64,000 nucleotides of DNA from Calothrix sp. PCC 7103 (GTDB lineage Bacteria > Cyanobacteriota > Cyanobacteriia > Cyanobacteriales > Nostocaceae): contig NZ_KB217478.1 of NCBI RefSeq assembly GCF_000331305.1, positions 2,384,151-2,448,150 on the forward strand, in the 5' to 3' direction. Of this stretch, positions 22,967 to 31,441 are shown one piece after another (the first letter of the stretch is position 1; every line of letters begins with the position of its first letter). Below the pieces are notes generated by a model. That model worked only from the letters and a program-made list of their open reading frames with translations, made no database searches and was not told the origin of the DNA. Made by a program: the position numbers and the translations under genes.

Positions 22967-23719
22967 ATGGCTTGGCGCCTGTTGGTCGGAAAAGTCTATC
23001 GAACAAATGACACGCCGTGGGTAAATACTCCGGTGATATTCCGGCGCAAAATTGGAAGCTATACAACGAACATTCAATACCCGCCAGATACATTAAGCTG
23101 TTCTACTAATTCGATAGGCGACATAGTAACTGTTGACTCAAATGGCAACCAAACGCCAGGGTGTAGATTATGGGTAAATGAAGAAGGCGACAAAATCTCA
23201 AATTACGAATGTTTAGTAGGACGAGATAGATTTGATTTTTCTTTACCACTAGGTGATGGTAGCCCGATTGAGTTAAGTGTTTTGAGGGCTGGTTCGGCGC
23301 CTGTTGAATCGTACCCACAATCAATAATTGATTATGTAGACGACGCGGTAGCTGGAGTAACTGCGGGAAATGTAAAGAAAATAATTAGTGATACATTCGT
23401 GGCGCCAGTTAACTTATCAGCGCTACGAATTATTAATTTAAATTCTTTGCAATTAGCGAGTGCCAGTAATATTTCAGATGTTTCTATTGCTTTGGGATTT
23501 TTAGAAAGCGCGGTCAATCTTGGTGCCAGTTTTACCACTGTTTTACAAGGTACTGTTTCTGATTCCACTTGGAACTGGAACACTAGCTCACCTATCTTTT
23601 TAGGCGCAAATGGAATACTGACACAAAACACTAGTGGATTGTTGTTTATTCGTCAAGTTGCGGCGCCTGTATCTAATCAAAAAATTATTATTAATTTTGG
23701 AGAAAGTATTATTTTATGA
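22967..23719 (+). CDS. Probable tail-fibre or baseplate protein
   Basis: 250 residues. The N-terminal 110 residues (WRLLVGKVYRTND, VIFRRKIGSYTT, CRLWVNEEGDK) look like a virion-attachment domain; the C-terminal part (VLQGTVSDSTWNWNTSSPIF, LFIRQVAAPVSNQKIII) is beta-rich as in receptor-binding proteins. It overlaps the next gene by four bases. Four consecutive genes to 25355 form a tail-fibre operon. Confidence 0.6.
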   Translation: MAWRLLVGKVYRTNDTPWVNTPVIFRRKIGSYTTNIQYPPDTLSCSTNSIGDIVTVDSNGNQTPGCRLWVNEEGDKISNYECLVGRDRFDFSLPLGDGSPIELSVLRAGSAPVESYPQSIIDYVDDAVAGVTAGNVKKIISDTFVAPVNLSALRIINLNSLQLASASNISDVSIALGFLESAVNLGASFTTVLQGTVSDSTWNWNTSSPIFLGANGILTQNTSGLLFIRQVAAPVSNQKIIINFGESIIL

Positions 23720-24225
23720 GTACTAATAGATTTTTAACATTGGTAAATGGTGTTATCAATTTTGTAACTGCAATCAGTGCATCCACTGGTGTTTCTGACG
23801 CAAACAAGATTGTGGCAACTGGCTCCGATGGTAGGTTAGATAATTCGGTGATGCCTTCAGGAATTGGCGCCGCAACAGAAACCATTTCTGCTTCAGAAAC
23901 GCTATCAGCTGGCGACTTCGTTAATATTTGGAATGATACTGGCACGCGCAGAGTTAGAAAAGCGGCAGCAGATAACGCTCGTGCAGCGATGGGTTTTGTG
24001 TTAACCGCTGTAACTAGTGGACAGAATGCAACGGTTGTTCTGCAAGGTGTTAACACTGGGTTGAGCGGGTTAACTCCTGGTACTAGATATTTTCTAGGTA
24101 CTAATGGGACGGCTACTACAACGGCGCCAACAACTGCTACTCATATCAACCAAAGTTTGGGCGTTGCAATTTCTGCGACTGGTTTAAATTTTGAATATAA
24201 CGACCCCATAGTAATAGGCGCCTAA
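23716..24225 (+). CDS. Tail-fibre or decoration protein
   Basis: 169 residues, rich in Ala/Thr/Ser/Gly. The start TLVNGVINFVTAISASTG then SDANKIVATGSDGRLDNSV is typical of phage fibre shafts; the C-terminal domain (SAGDFVNIWNDTGTRRVRKA, ATVVLQGVNTGLSG) resembles small beta domains repeated in fibres. It is overlapped by the upstream gene and followed five bases later by another fibre protein. Confidence 0.65.
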   Translation: MSTNRFLTLVNGVINFVTAISASTGVSDANKIVATGSDGRLDNSVMPSGIGAATETISASETLSAGDFVNIWNDTGTRRVRKAAADNARAAMGFVLTAVTSGQNATVVLQGVNTGLSGLTPGTRYFLGTNGTATTTAPTTATHINQSLGVAISATGLNFEYNDPIVIGA

Positions 24226-24230
24226 TTTGA

Positions 24231-24578
24231 ATGACCTATTTAAGGTTTTTAGAAAATTCGTTAACTATATTGCCGTCACTAACGACGGTTTCAGTTGTTA
24301 GTGCTTCTAGGAATTTTACCCTAACCGACGTAGGATTGTTTTTAGTGACTACTGGCAGTAGTGCAATTACACTTACTTTGAATACGGATAATTGGCGCCA
24401 GAGTACCGAATTATACGTTGCCCATAATTCAGATAATCTTGTAACCATTGTTGTGGGTTCAGGTGTTACTATTACAAGATTTGGTGGCGCCAGTCATCAG
24501 TTGGCAGGAAAGGGAGCAATAGGCATTTTGAAATTAATTTCTGCTAATAATTGGCTATTATTTGGAGATTTCTTTTAA
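24231..24578 (+). CDS. Small fibre-associated beta-rich protein
   Basis: 115 residues with alternating hydrophobic and polar residues (VVSASRNFTLTDVGLFLVTT, TLTLNTDNW, LVTIVVGSGVTITRFGG) ending KLISANNWLLFGDFF. This is a domain often found in phage tail-fibre tips. It directly abuts the LamG-like adhesin gene, so the two are co-translated. Confidence 0.6.
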   Translation: MTYLRFLENSLTILPSLTTVSVVSASRNFTLTDVGLFLVTTGSSAITLTLNTDNWRQSTELYVAHNSDNLVTIVVGSGVTITRFGGASHQLAGKGAIGILKLISANNWLLFGDFF

Positions 24579-25355
24579 ATGCTTTACTACCCAGAAGCTA
24601 AATTATTTTCACCATCAGATATTAGTAATTGTGTTCTATGGCTAGATGCTAACGATTTATCTACTATTACTGATGTTTCTGGTTTTTGTAGCGAGTGGAG
24701 AGACAAATCGGGGAATGGTAGACATGCGACACAATCAACTGTTAACGCAAGACCTCAGATATTGACTTTTTTGAATTCTAGAAATTCTTTGTTATTTAAC
24801 GGAGCAACTAGTTTTTTGAGTATAAACAATGCATTGTTTTCTTCATTATTTTTCACCGAGTTTTTCACAGTAGCTACTTCCGTTTTTTTTACAAAAAATG
24901 ATTTTACTAGAACCATTTTCTGTAAAAGACCAGCTTCTACAAGTGGTGTAGTTTTAGCTAAAGCTGCTGCATCTCCTTTTACTCTGTTTTTTGATTGGGG
25001 GGGAGGCTCTAATCGATATAACATTGGAACTGCTGCTCCACCTACAAATATATCAATTTCTTATGTAATAGAAAGAAACGCAACAAATAGGAATGCTTTT
25101 ATTAATGGTAATGCTTTCGCTAGTGCTTCCCCTGGAGTAAGTAATCCTAATACGTCCGTCGATATGTTTATTGGGAGACTGGAAACCTCGACAGGTTTTT
25201 TTGACGGATATATAAACGAAATTATTTTCTACAGTAGACTATTAACGGCTACAGAGAAAGAAAAGTTAACAGGTTATTTAAACTGGAAATGGCAAGGAGT
25301 AGAATATTTACCAAGTAATCACCCTTACAAAACAAGAATACCTCGAAGGGTTTAA
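24579..25355 (+). CDS. LamG/concanavalin-A-like adhesin, likely receptor-binding protein
   Basis: 258 residues. CVLWLDANDLSTITD near residue 13, EWRDKSGNGRHATQ, SLLFNGATSF and the C-terminal DGYINEIIFYSRLLTATEKE then LNWKW form the signature of a LamG-like jelly-roll carbohydrate-binding domain. As the last gene of the fibre operon it is the best candidate for host-surface recognition. Base composition is more AT-rich and contains almost no GGCGCC, unlike its neighbours, suggesting recent acquisition. Its stop overlaps that of the convergent terminase gene. Confidence 0.7.
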   Translation: MLYYPEAKLFSPSDISNCVLWLDANDLSTITDVSGFCSEWRDKSGNGRHATQSTVNARPQILTFLNSRNSLLFNGATSFLSINNALFSSLFFTEFFTVATSVFFTKNDFTRTIFCKRPASTSGVVLAKAAASPFTLFFDWGGGSNRYNIGTAAPPTNISISYVIERNATNRNAFINGNAFASASPGVSNPNTSVDMFIGRLETSTGFFDGYINEIIFYSRLLTATEKEKLTGYLNWKWQGVEYLPSNHPYKTRIPRRV

Positions 25356-26821
25356 CGGCGCCTCTTTTCTCCGCTAAAACCAAATCCGGCACCACTTGGT
25401 TGATATTTCTCCTCAATTTCGTCAATCAAAGTAAAAGCAATGGCGCCACTCATTACTTGGTCATCATGTCCTGTAATCGCCTCTCTGTTTTTAAGCGAGA
25501 AATTCCTCATTTCACTGGCGCCAGTCCATCCAACGGGATAAACTAAATTACTTTCCTCTAATAAAATTGCTAATCTATCAGTGTTAGCAATTTTATTAGT
25601 TTTGGTGGTGTTTACAGTTTGTACATTGAATTTAGTAAGTTTTTCTGCAATAACGGCGCCACCACTATTTGATTCAATGGCTATTGCAACAGGGTTGTAA
25701 CTAAGCAGCAAAGAATTTGTTCGTTGCAGAGAATAAGTAACAGCACGATTGTTTTCGTGATATTCAGCTACTAATTGATACGGCTTCTCTGTTACATCAA
25801 ATATTTGAGTACAGAAAAAATCGCTACCGCCAAAATTGGGGTCAATTCCTGCAATATAAATTCTATTTGGTCGTGGCGCCTGCCATTCACCCCTCAATGC
25901 ATTTCTAATCACGTTTTCAACAAATAACCTACCACCACTCGCTGGTATTCCTAGATTATATTCGCGTTGTAATTTATCTTCTGTTAATTTCTTTTCTCGT
26001 TTGGTTTTGGCTAAATAATCAGGAATTATTGAATAAACAGGATTTGATTTCCAGTGGAGAATTAATTTTACCCATCCTGAATCATCTACCCACCAAGTTA
26101 GCGGTTCCTCGGCGCCACTTCTTACTTTCTCTAATATTTCTCGTGCATTCCTGTCACCATTATCCGCGTCGAACATTTGCCAAAAAGTTGATAATTCCCC
26201 ACTTTCTGGAATGGTGGAAGCAATTATGGTTCGTGCTTCATCTCCTACTGCCTCCTGAGTAGGCGCCGCACTTGCGTATAATTCCTCTGCATTTTCTATG
26301 AACCCGTGTTCATCAATAAAAATATCCGATACAGATTCTAGCGACCGTGCTGCGTTGTCGGTACTAGGACGAAACCAGACCTTACCGCACCCCTCTGGTT
26401 GAATTTGTGTCTTTGACTTTGTTAGCCATTTCAAGCCATTGACTTTAGATGGCATGTTTTGAATACGAACCGATACGTTTGATGATTCATCCTGCCCCAT
26501 CGAGAGAACTACAGCTGCATAACCTGGATTGAGTAGTGCTTTGTGTAAAAATTTGGCGCCAATGCATTCTGTAAATCCCATCTGCCGCGTTTTTACAGCG
26601 ATAATACCCCTGTGTTTATCAATTAAATCAGAGATTACTACTTGGTATTCGTAGGGCAAGAATGGAATTACTTTGTTCCCTGAACGGATACGGCAATGTG
26701 TACGCAGAAATTCTTCGTATCTCTCTGGAATGCAATAAGGATTCATCACAGTCCCGAATGTCTGTGCTGAATTGATTTGCTCTTTTACGGTTTTTGTGAG
26801 GGGTGGGAGTTTTAAAGGCAT
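25352..26821 (-). CDS. terL: Terminase large subunit
   Basis: 489 residues. The ATPase half has a Walker-A-like KTRQMGFTE near residue 78 and Walker B DIFIDEHGF near 167. The nuclease half has the three RNase-H-type acidic motifs: AGIDPNFGGSD near 320, AIESNSGGA near 378 and GHDDQVMSG near 457. This is the packaging motor that cuts and pumps DNA. It is alone on the minus strand, 17 kb from the small subunit and 13 kb from portal, which is atypical for a siphovirus. Confidence 0.93.
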   Translation of the reverse strand: MPLKLPPLTKTVKEQINSAQTFGTVMNPYCIPERYEEFLRTHCRIRSGNKVIPFLPYEYQVVISDLIDKHRGIIAVKTRQMGFTECIGAKFLHKALLNPGYAAVVLSMGQDESSNVSVRIQNMPSKVNGLKWLTKSKTQIQPEGCGKVWFRPSTDNAARSLESVSDIFIDEHGFIENAEELYASAAPTQEAVGDEARTIIASTIPESGELSTFWQMFDADNGDRNAREILEKVRSGAEEPLTWWVDDSGWVKLILHWKSNPVYSIIPDYLAKTKREKKLTEDKLQREYNLGIPASGGRLFVENVIRNALRGEWQAPRPNRIYIAGIDPNFGGSDFFCTQIFDVTEKPYQLVAEYHENNRAVTYSLQRTNSLLLSYNPVAIAIESNSGGAVIAEKLTKFNVQTVNTTKTNKIANTDRLAILLEESNLVYPVGWTGASEMRNFSLKNREAITGHDDQVMSGAIAFTLIDEIEEKYQPSGAGFGFSGEKRRR

Positions 26822-27049
26822 TCTATTATTTTATGATAGGCGCCAGTCCTTTGTACTTGGCCCATGAAAGGGGGGTTTATTTGCCCGAAACTCTTGTAAT
26901 GTACAGATATACACTTGGCCCACAATATTGTAAAGATTTTGTGTATTTTGTGTCGCGTTGCTATATTATTTAAAAGGACAGGCAATTAACCTGTCCCCAC
27001 ATCCCTTGAGAAAGGATGTTGACCACATTTGTAGAATCAGTACAAAAAT
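26822..27049 (+). promoter_or_regulatory. Promoter and double-hairpin leader of the 27050 regulator
   Basis: Two copies of ACTTGGCCCA (about 26859 and 26932) precede a -10-like TATATT at 26962. The leader contains hairpin 1 GGACAGG-CAATTAA-CCTGTCC (26976-26996) and hairpin 2 CATCCCTT/AAGGATG (27000-27018), then CCACATTTGTAGA and GTACAA before the ATG. The same order occurs before the gene at 30194. Confidence 0.75.
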
Positions 27050-27877
27050 ATGGCTAATCAAGATTCTAGCATTTTGCACACAAAAGAAAACGGTGTTGAA
27101 TACTTTACTGTTGCAGCGACTGGCGAAAGTGGATTAAGCACCTCTGGGATGGCAAGAAGTTTAAATATTACCCAGCAATCCATATCAACACTCGTAGCCT
27201 TAGTAAGAAAATCAGCTACAGGCAACGACCTACCAGATTCGCTCAAACCTTTATGGGGTAATGTATTTCACTTACAGGCAAAGTACAAAAACGCAAAAAT
27301 ATATAACTCAAATGTTTGGGCATGTTTCGCTGATTACTATGCACATGATGCCAAGCGTAAAACCAAAGAAGCACTTACCGTGTTTCGCTCTTTTGCACGA
27401 ATTGGCGCAGAGTCTTTTATACAAGGCAAAACAGGGTGGTTGCCTGACAAATATCAATCATCTCAAGCAGCGCGTACTAGAATCAGTCGCATCATGGAAA
27501 CACCATGTCCTTGGGAAAGGATGTACGAACCAGATTTATGCAACAAAATCCAATCTTGGTATGGTTTCGATAGTTCCAAGTTTTGGTGGTGGTATTGCTA
27601 CTCATTCTTTACCCCAGAAGAAAAAGCAGAGTTAGAAAAACATAACCCACTAGTCAAGGTTACATCAAGGAATGGCACCACTCGTACAACTCGTAAATTC
27701 CGTATCCATCAAAACCTAAGTCAATCAACACGTGACAGATTATCTGATTTTGCTACGCATTTATGGCGCCTCGTTGAGCTATGTGACTCTCGTGTTGAGT
27801 TCGAGAAGAAATGGAACAAGAAGTACGGGCAACCAACGCAATTAGAAATATTCGACCTATGGGATTTCGCTTCATAG
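27050..27877 (+). CDS. Antirepressor-like DNA-binding protein
   Basis: 275 residues. GLSTSGMARSLNITQQSISTL (residues about 28-48) is a helix-turn-helix. It is followed by CFADYYAHDAKRKTKEA and FARIGAESFIQGKTGW, the same YYA-helix and GW layout as in 2560. The C-terminal third (WYGFDSSKFWWWYCYSFFTPEE) is aromatic-rich and unique. It is expressed from its own promoter with a two-hairpin leader and ends at a GGCGCC-paired terminator. It is a stand-alone regulator unit. Confidence 0.65.
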   Translation: MANQDSSILHTKENGVEYFTVAATGESGLSTSGMARSLNITQQSISTLVALVRKSATGNDLPDSLKPLWGNVFHLQAKYKNAKIYNSNVWACFADYYAHDAKRKTKEALTVFRSFARIGAESFIQGKTGWLPDKYQSSQAARTRISRIMETPCPWERMYEPDLCNKIQSWYGFDSSKFWWWYCYSFFTPEEKAELEKHNPLVKVTSRNGTTRTTRKFRIHQNLSQSTRDRLSDFATHLWRLVELCDSRVEFEKKWNKKYGQPTQLEIFDLWDFAS

Positions 27878-27909
27878 TTTAATTTTCTATCACCACAACA
27901 CACATAGTC

Positions 27910-27944
27910 TGGCGCCTATCTCCAAAAACAGGCGCCTTTTTTTG
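27910..27944 (+). terminator. GGCGCC-paired terminator
   Basis: GGCGCC at 27911 and 27931 form the stem, followed by seven Ts. Confidence 0.8.
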
Positions 27945-28018
27945 TTTCCCGATTCCCCGCAATCACAAAATCTCGTGTACAATCAATCCCGAACTTCAAT
28001 GTATCATTTGTAGTACGT

Positions 28019-28279
28019 ATGAACTTAGTTGATGTTGGATTGATAGAGAATTACATAGCTGACGCATTGAATAAATATCACAACGAATCGTTTGTCAAAC
28101 TTTACTTAGAAAGATTGTACGAACGTTTACAGAATGATGAGTGCATCGACTTACGTGAACTAAAGGGGATTCAGGGATTGCGGGAATATGACAAATGGCA
28201 GGCGCCAGTCCAAGCGGTCGAGAGGATACACGGAGTTATTGATTTGGTTGATGGCGCCGCGAAACATGGATGGTGTTAA
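28019..28279 (+). CDS. Small helical protein of unknown function
   Basis: 86 residues, mostly helical (GLIENYIADALNKYHNESFV, KLYLERLYERLQ). No signal peptide or membrane segment. It opens a five-gene plus-strand cluster leading to the candidate protease and the Acb2/Tad1-like gene. Family not recognised. Confidence 0.55.
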   Translation: MNLVDVGLIENYIADALNKYHNESFVKLYLERLYERLQNDECIDLRELKGIQGLREYDKWQAPVQAVERIHGVIDLVDGAAKHGWC

Positions 28280-28306
28280 TAGTTTAGTTAATGAAGGAAG
28301 GAAACA

Positions 28307-28825
28307 ATGAGTTTAGACCTATATTTATATACTGACACAGAAGAGATAGCATCGATGTCGTGGTTGAGAAATCCTTTTGGATTGTGTCAGTGGGCAGAAG
28401 ATAATTTCGGCGCCGATGGGATGCTAACCTTTGTTTGCAACCAGTGGGCTTATGATAAATGTGAGGAGATTGATAGAGCTTTGTTTAAGCGCGTGGTTGA
28501 TGAATACTGGGAAAGATTAAAACAGGCGCCAACTTCTTATTTTTGGTTTAACGAAACTCAGTACAACCAATTTTTAAGACCATACGAATCTCATTTTGTA
28601 AAAGATATCATGGGAGGGATTAGAGGCAGGTTGGTAACTATTGACAACAGAAAAGGAATACCTGTTAGCTACTTTGATAAACCAGACTTACCAGCTTGCC
28701 TCAACCTTAAACGCAGTAGTCAGAGTAGTACAATAAAAGATAATTATGATAGCTGGTTCCGCGAACTGGTTATCTTTGCCGATAAACTGCAAAACCCAAA
28801 ATATAAATTTTATTGTGAAAACTAA
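28307..28825 (+). CDS. Conserved phage-type protein of unknown function
   Basis: 172 residues with AAGGAAGG before the ATG. The segment SMSWLRNPFGLCQWAEDNFG near residue 17 is strongly patterned and, I believe, recurs in cyanophage proteins of unknown role. No catalytic motif is evident. It overlaps the following gene by 11 bases, so the products are likely made together. Confidence 0.55.
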   Translation: MSLDLYLYTDTEEIASMSWLRNPFGLCQWAEDNFGADGMLTFVCNQWAYDKCEEIDRALFKRVVDEYWERLKQAPTSYFWFNETQYNQFLRPYESHFVKDIMGGIRGRLVTIDNRKGIPVSYFDKPDLPACLNLKRSSQSSTIKDNYDSWFRELVIFADKLQNPKYKFYCEN

Positions 28826-29585
28826 TATCCAAGAAATCAACGAAGAAGTAATAAAAGCAATAGTGTCACAGGTGCTAGAAAGACTGGCGCCTGTTTCTCG
28901 CTCAACCGACTTCTATCATGGCGCCCCAACTGACACCCACTTGCAAAAAATAAATAGCTATTTGAGTAAAGCAACAGGCGCCGATGATTGGTTTGTATTC
29001 CCAGTTCGTGCAAGCGATAACATCGTAAACCGTTCAAAACGTAAGTGGTCTGTGTCAGTATTGCAGAATATGGCAGAGCGCACAAATGGTGTGTCTTTTT
29101 TAATCAACCATGATTGGGATGATGTAAATGCGTCGATTGGTTTTGTGTTTGATGGTTATTTGAAAAAGGAAATGCAGGCGCCACCAACTACTCGCCAAGT
29201 TCCTGATTCAATCGAACACAATTCTGAAATAATAAATGATGAAGGCTACTGGTGCTATTATGCATGGGTAGCAATTCCGCGTTCCTCAGATGCTGTTGGT
29301 GCTGTTGAAGAAAGGCGCCAACAGTTTGTTTCTACTGGGGGATTGGTGTCTAAAATGCGTCTTTTGTGTCCTATTTGCACAAAAGAGAAGGGCTTCGATG
29401 TTGGGGTGTACGATATGAACGAAGAAGGTAAATATATTTGTCCCCACTCACTGCCAGGTTATGGCTGGTGGGATGGTACGGAAGACATGGAAATGCCTTA
29501 TGTGGTTATGTCCGGAGTGTATGACCCAGTGGAAATTTCTGCTGTCACGTCTGGGAATTTGCCGAATGCTGAAATAGTGAGGTAA
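28815..29585 (+). CDS. Candidate prohead maturation protease
   Basis: About 256 residues from GTG 28815. SFLINHDWDDVNASIGFVFDG carries the histidine and glycine pattern of the HK97-type prohead protease strand, and DPVEISAVTSGNLPNAEI near the C-terminus resembles its conserved closing E-S-V motif. Between them lies an inserted zinc-knuckle-like pair (LLCPICTKEKG and YICPHSLPG). Position upstream of the capsid gene fits, although other genes intervene. Divergent; the catalytic serine cannot be assigned confidently. Confidence 0.45.
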   Translation: MKTNIQEINEEVIKAIVSQVLERLAPVSRSTDFYHGAPTDTHLQKINSYLSKATGADDWFVFPVRASDNIVNRSKRKWSVSVLQNMAERTNGVSFLINHDWDDVNASIGFVFDGYLKKEMQAPPTTRQVPDSIEHNSEIINDEGYWCYYAWVAIPRSSDAVGAVEERRQQFVSTGGLVSKMRLLCPICTKEKGFDVGVYDMNEEGKYICPHSLPGYGWWDGTEDMEMPYVVMSGVYDPVEISAVTSGNLPNAEIVR

Positions 29586-29591
29586 TTAATA

Positions 29592-29888
29592 ATGATTTCA
29601 ACACACAATTGGACGACTGATGATTGCATACCTGATGGAGGTACCGCATATGGTGAAGGCTTCTGTATATCTTGGCAACGCGGAAGCCTAGAAAAAGGTA
29701 GAAACGGCGCCTTTTTAATAGAAGTGCTTGAAGCCTGCAAAAGTCAGTTAATGTTTTATCAAAATTCTAAATTTCCTTGCGAAGAAAATCAAATAGCATT
29801 ACAGCACTTAGAGAAATGCATTGCAGCACTAGAATCAAGAATTGCCAGACGCCGGATGGAAGGAAAGCTTGGAACCCATATAGAATAA
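29592..29888 (+). CDS. Acb2/Tad1-like cyclic-nucleotide sponge (anti-CBASS/anti-Thoeris candidate)
   Basis: 98 residues. GEGFCISWQRGSLEKGRNGA, FLIEVLEACKSQLMFYQNSK then FPCEENQIALQHLEKCI and a C-terminal GKLGTHIE correspond to the two-helix hairpin of the Acb2/Tad1 family, whose usual closing motif is GVEGTH. Known members bind cyclic oligonucleotides or cyclic ADP-ribose signals and so block CBASS or Thoeris immunity. Length matches the family. The ligand cannot be told from sequence. It is the last gene before a minus-strand small protein. Confidence 0.7.
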   Translation: MISTHNWTTDDCIPDGGTAYGEGFCISWQRGSLEKGRNGAFLIEVLEACKSQLMFYQNSKFPCEENQIALQHLEKCIAALESRIARRRMEGKLGTHIE

Positions 29889-29892
29889 TTCT

Positions 29893-30084
29893 TTATTCTT
29901 TTGGGACAATGGCGCCATTCGCAACCAATTCTGCAAAGTGTTCAAATAAAAACATCTTGGCTTCGTCCACTAATTCGGTTCGCTTTCCTTCGTTATCTGT
30001 GTAGTGGAATTGGATGATTAATGGCGCCAGTTTTCTTGCAACCTCTCTGCTGTTGTCTTCTGTAATTTTGATTTCGTATTGCAT
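29893..30084 (-). CDS. Small protein of unknown function
   Basis: 63 residues (YEIKITEDNSREVARKLAPL, then a helix FLFEHFAELVANGAI). It is divergent from the P63C gene, sharing a 109-bp intergenic region. No ribosome site is evident, and the leader is short. It could be a small regulator of the adjacent antirepressor or an antidefence accessory. Confidence 0.55.
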   Translation of the reverse strand: MQYEIKITEDNSREVARKLAPLIIQFHYTDNEGKRTELVDEAKMFLFEHFAELVANGAIVPKE

Positions 30085-30099
30085 TTTGTGTCTTGTGTC

Positions 30100-30193
30100 G
30101 CTAATATATGTTAAAGGACAGGCAGTTAACGCCTGTCCTTTCGCATCCCTTGGACAAGGACGCTAACCACATTTGTAGAGTAAGTACAAGATT
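30100..30193 (+). promoter_or_regulatory. Promoter and double-hairpin leader of the 30194 regulator
   Basis: TAATAT at 30102-30107 as -10, then an 11-base stem AAAGGACAGGC/GCCTGTCCTTT (30113-30141, loop AGTTAAC) and a second small hairpin CCTTGGACAAGG. The stretch CCACATTTGTAGA followed by GTACAA before the ATG matches the leader at 27019-27045. Confidence 0.75.
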
Positions 30194-31051
30194 ATGGCTG
30201 ACAAGAATAATAACGCATCTTTTGACTACAAACAATACGTGCAATGGGCTGAAGAGTCGAAAACGGCGCCACTGCCTAGAAAACAAATAGATTTAGGTGA
30301 AAAGAAGATAGAAGTTTTTGCACTACCTGGTTACAAAGACCACGTAGGCAGATACATATATTCGGGAACTAGTGCGACCAGTGCTGTAAATAAAAACGAG
30401 TATTCAATCCGGCGCTTTTTGCAATCAAAGTCCCCGCTAGCCTTGATACATAAGGGTTTCAATGTCGGCACTTTTGCTGTAGAAAATTCTAGAGGACAGA
30501 TAACGGGTTATTTGTCCCAGATGGTTTTTGATTATTGGGTTGACCAAATAAGTAAAAAGAATTTTGAAGCAATCACATTAGTATCGGCACTAGGCTCGAC
30601 ATCTCTTGATTTATTAGCGGATAGCCAATTTGGCGTTAATCGATTTATTGGTGAATATGAGCGACTAATTCAAGACCGACTGTTTACAAAAGAAGCGGTA
30701 GAATACAAAACTCACTTCTTCCCTAGCTATTATGCTGAGTTGTACCGAATATTTCAAATCAAGCCAAACAAAAAGGGGCGACCAGGAGTATTCGCGCAAG
30801 TCACACGTGAATGCTTTTATTCGTTGTTTCCGGGAGAAGCAAACGATATATTTGATGAGCGCAATTCAGCCAGAACATTCTATAACCACCAATTCTTGAC
30901 AGAAGACGGCAATAAAATCTTTAATCAAGTAATGAATTCGTTCCTGACGTTTTTGCGTGGCTGTTCACCTGGTAAGTTATCTGGCTTTTTAGTTCAATAT
31001 CAAAATGTCTATGGCACCGGATTTCAGATGAATCTAGACTTAGATATGTAA
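30194..31051 (+). CDS. P63C-domain phage regulator (copy 1)
   Basis: 285 residues. The C-terminal half (KTHFFPSYYAELYRIFQIKP, TRECFYSLFPGEANDIFDER, NHQFLTEDGNKIFNQVMNS) fits the P63C domain, found in phage antirepressor-type proteins. The N-terminal part (SASSFDYKQYVQWAEESKT in its paralogue-like form, then ALGSTSLDLLADSQFG) is shared with the gene at 38684; the two are roughly 70 percent identical. A decayed copy of its 3' end lies at 31110-31390. Confidence 0.75.
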   Translation: MADKNNNASFDYKQYVQWAEESKTAPLPRKQIDLGEKKIEVFALPGYKDHVGRYIYSGTSATSAVNKNEYSIRRFLQSKSPLALIHKGFNVGTFAVENSRGQITGYLSQMVFDYWVDQISKKNFEAITLVSALGSTSLDLLADSQFGVNRFIGEYERLIQDRLFTKEAVEYKTHFFPSYYAELYRIFQIKPNKKGRPGVFAQVTRECFYSLFPGEANDIFDERNSARTFYNHQFLTEDGNKIFNQVMNSFLTFLRGCSPGKLSGFLVQYQNVYGTGFQMNLDLDM

Positions 31052-31069
31052 AATCTTCCATCACCACAT

Positions 31070-31110
31070 AAACAGGCGCCTATTTTCCGCCAAGTAGGCG
31101 CCTTTTCTTT
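31070..31110 (+). terminator. GGCGCC-paired terminator
   Basis: AGGCGCC at 31074 and 31096 pair and are followed by TTTTCTTT. A near-copy lies at 31404-31441. Confidence 0.75.
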
Positions 31111-31400
31111 CGCATGAACACAGAAAATCAATGTTACAAATTGTCTTCTTAAAATCGCTGCAACCTTTACACAGCAAAACTTTTCCCTTGTTACAGTTTT
31201 TTTAGCAATGAAAGAAGCGCGTTTTTAATCAAGTAATGACTTTTCCCTTTGCACAAGTTCGTGGCTGCTGTCTTGGTAAATGTGCGCGAGTACAAGAACT
31301 GGTTGACCCGGTTACAGTTTAGTACACCTAAAATGCACAAAGCCTTTACAAACAAAGGGTTTAACCTGGTTACAGTTTTGGCAATTAAACATCACCACAC
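31111..31400 (+). pseudogene. Decayed duplicate of the P63C gene 3' end
   Basis: The 16-mer TTTAATCAAGTAATGA at 31224-31239 is identical to 30920-30935 within the P63C gene, and the following TTCGTGGCTGCTG and TTGGTAA resemble the corresponding coding sequence. The segment ends in a duplicated ATCACCACA-CATAAACAGG plus terminator, as the intact gene does. All frames are broken. Three RGTTACAGTTT-type words (31190, 31308, 31367) are scattered in it and may be operators for the adjacent XRE gene. Confidence 0.55.
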
Positions 31401-31403
31401 ATA

Positions 31404-31441
31404 AACAGGCACCTATTTTCCACCAAGCAGGCGCCTTTCTT
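31404..31441. terminator. Duplicated terminator, one arm mutated
   Basis: Same sequence as 31071-31110 but the left arm reads GGCACC instead of GGCGCC and two loop bases differ, all transitions. It overlaps the 3' end of the minus-strand XRE gene. Confidence 0.6.
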
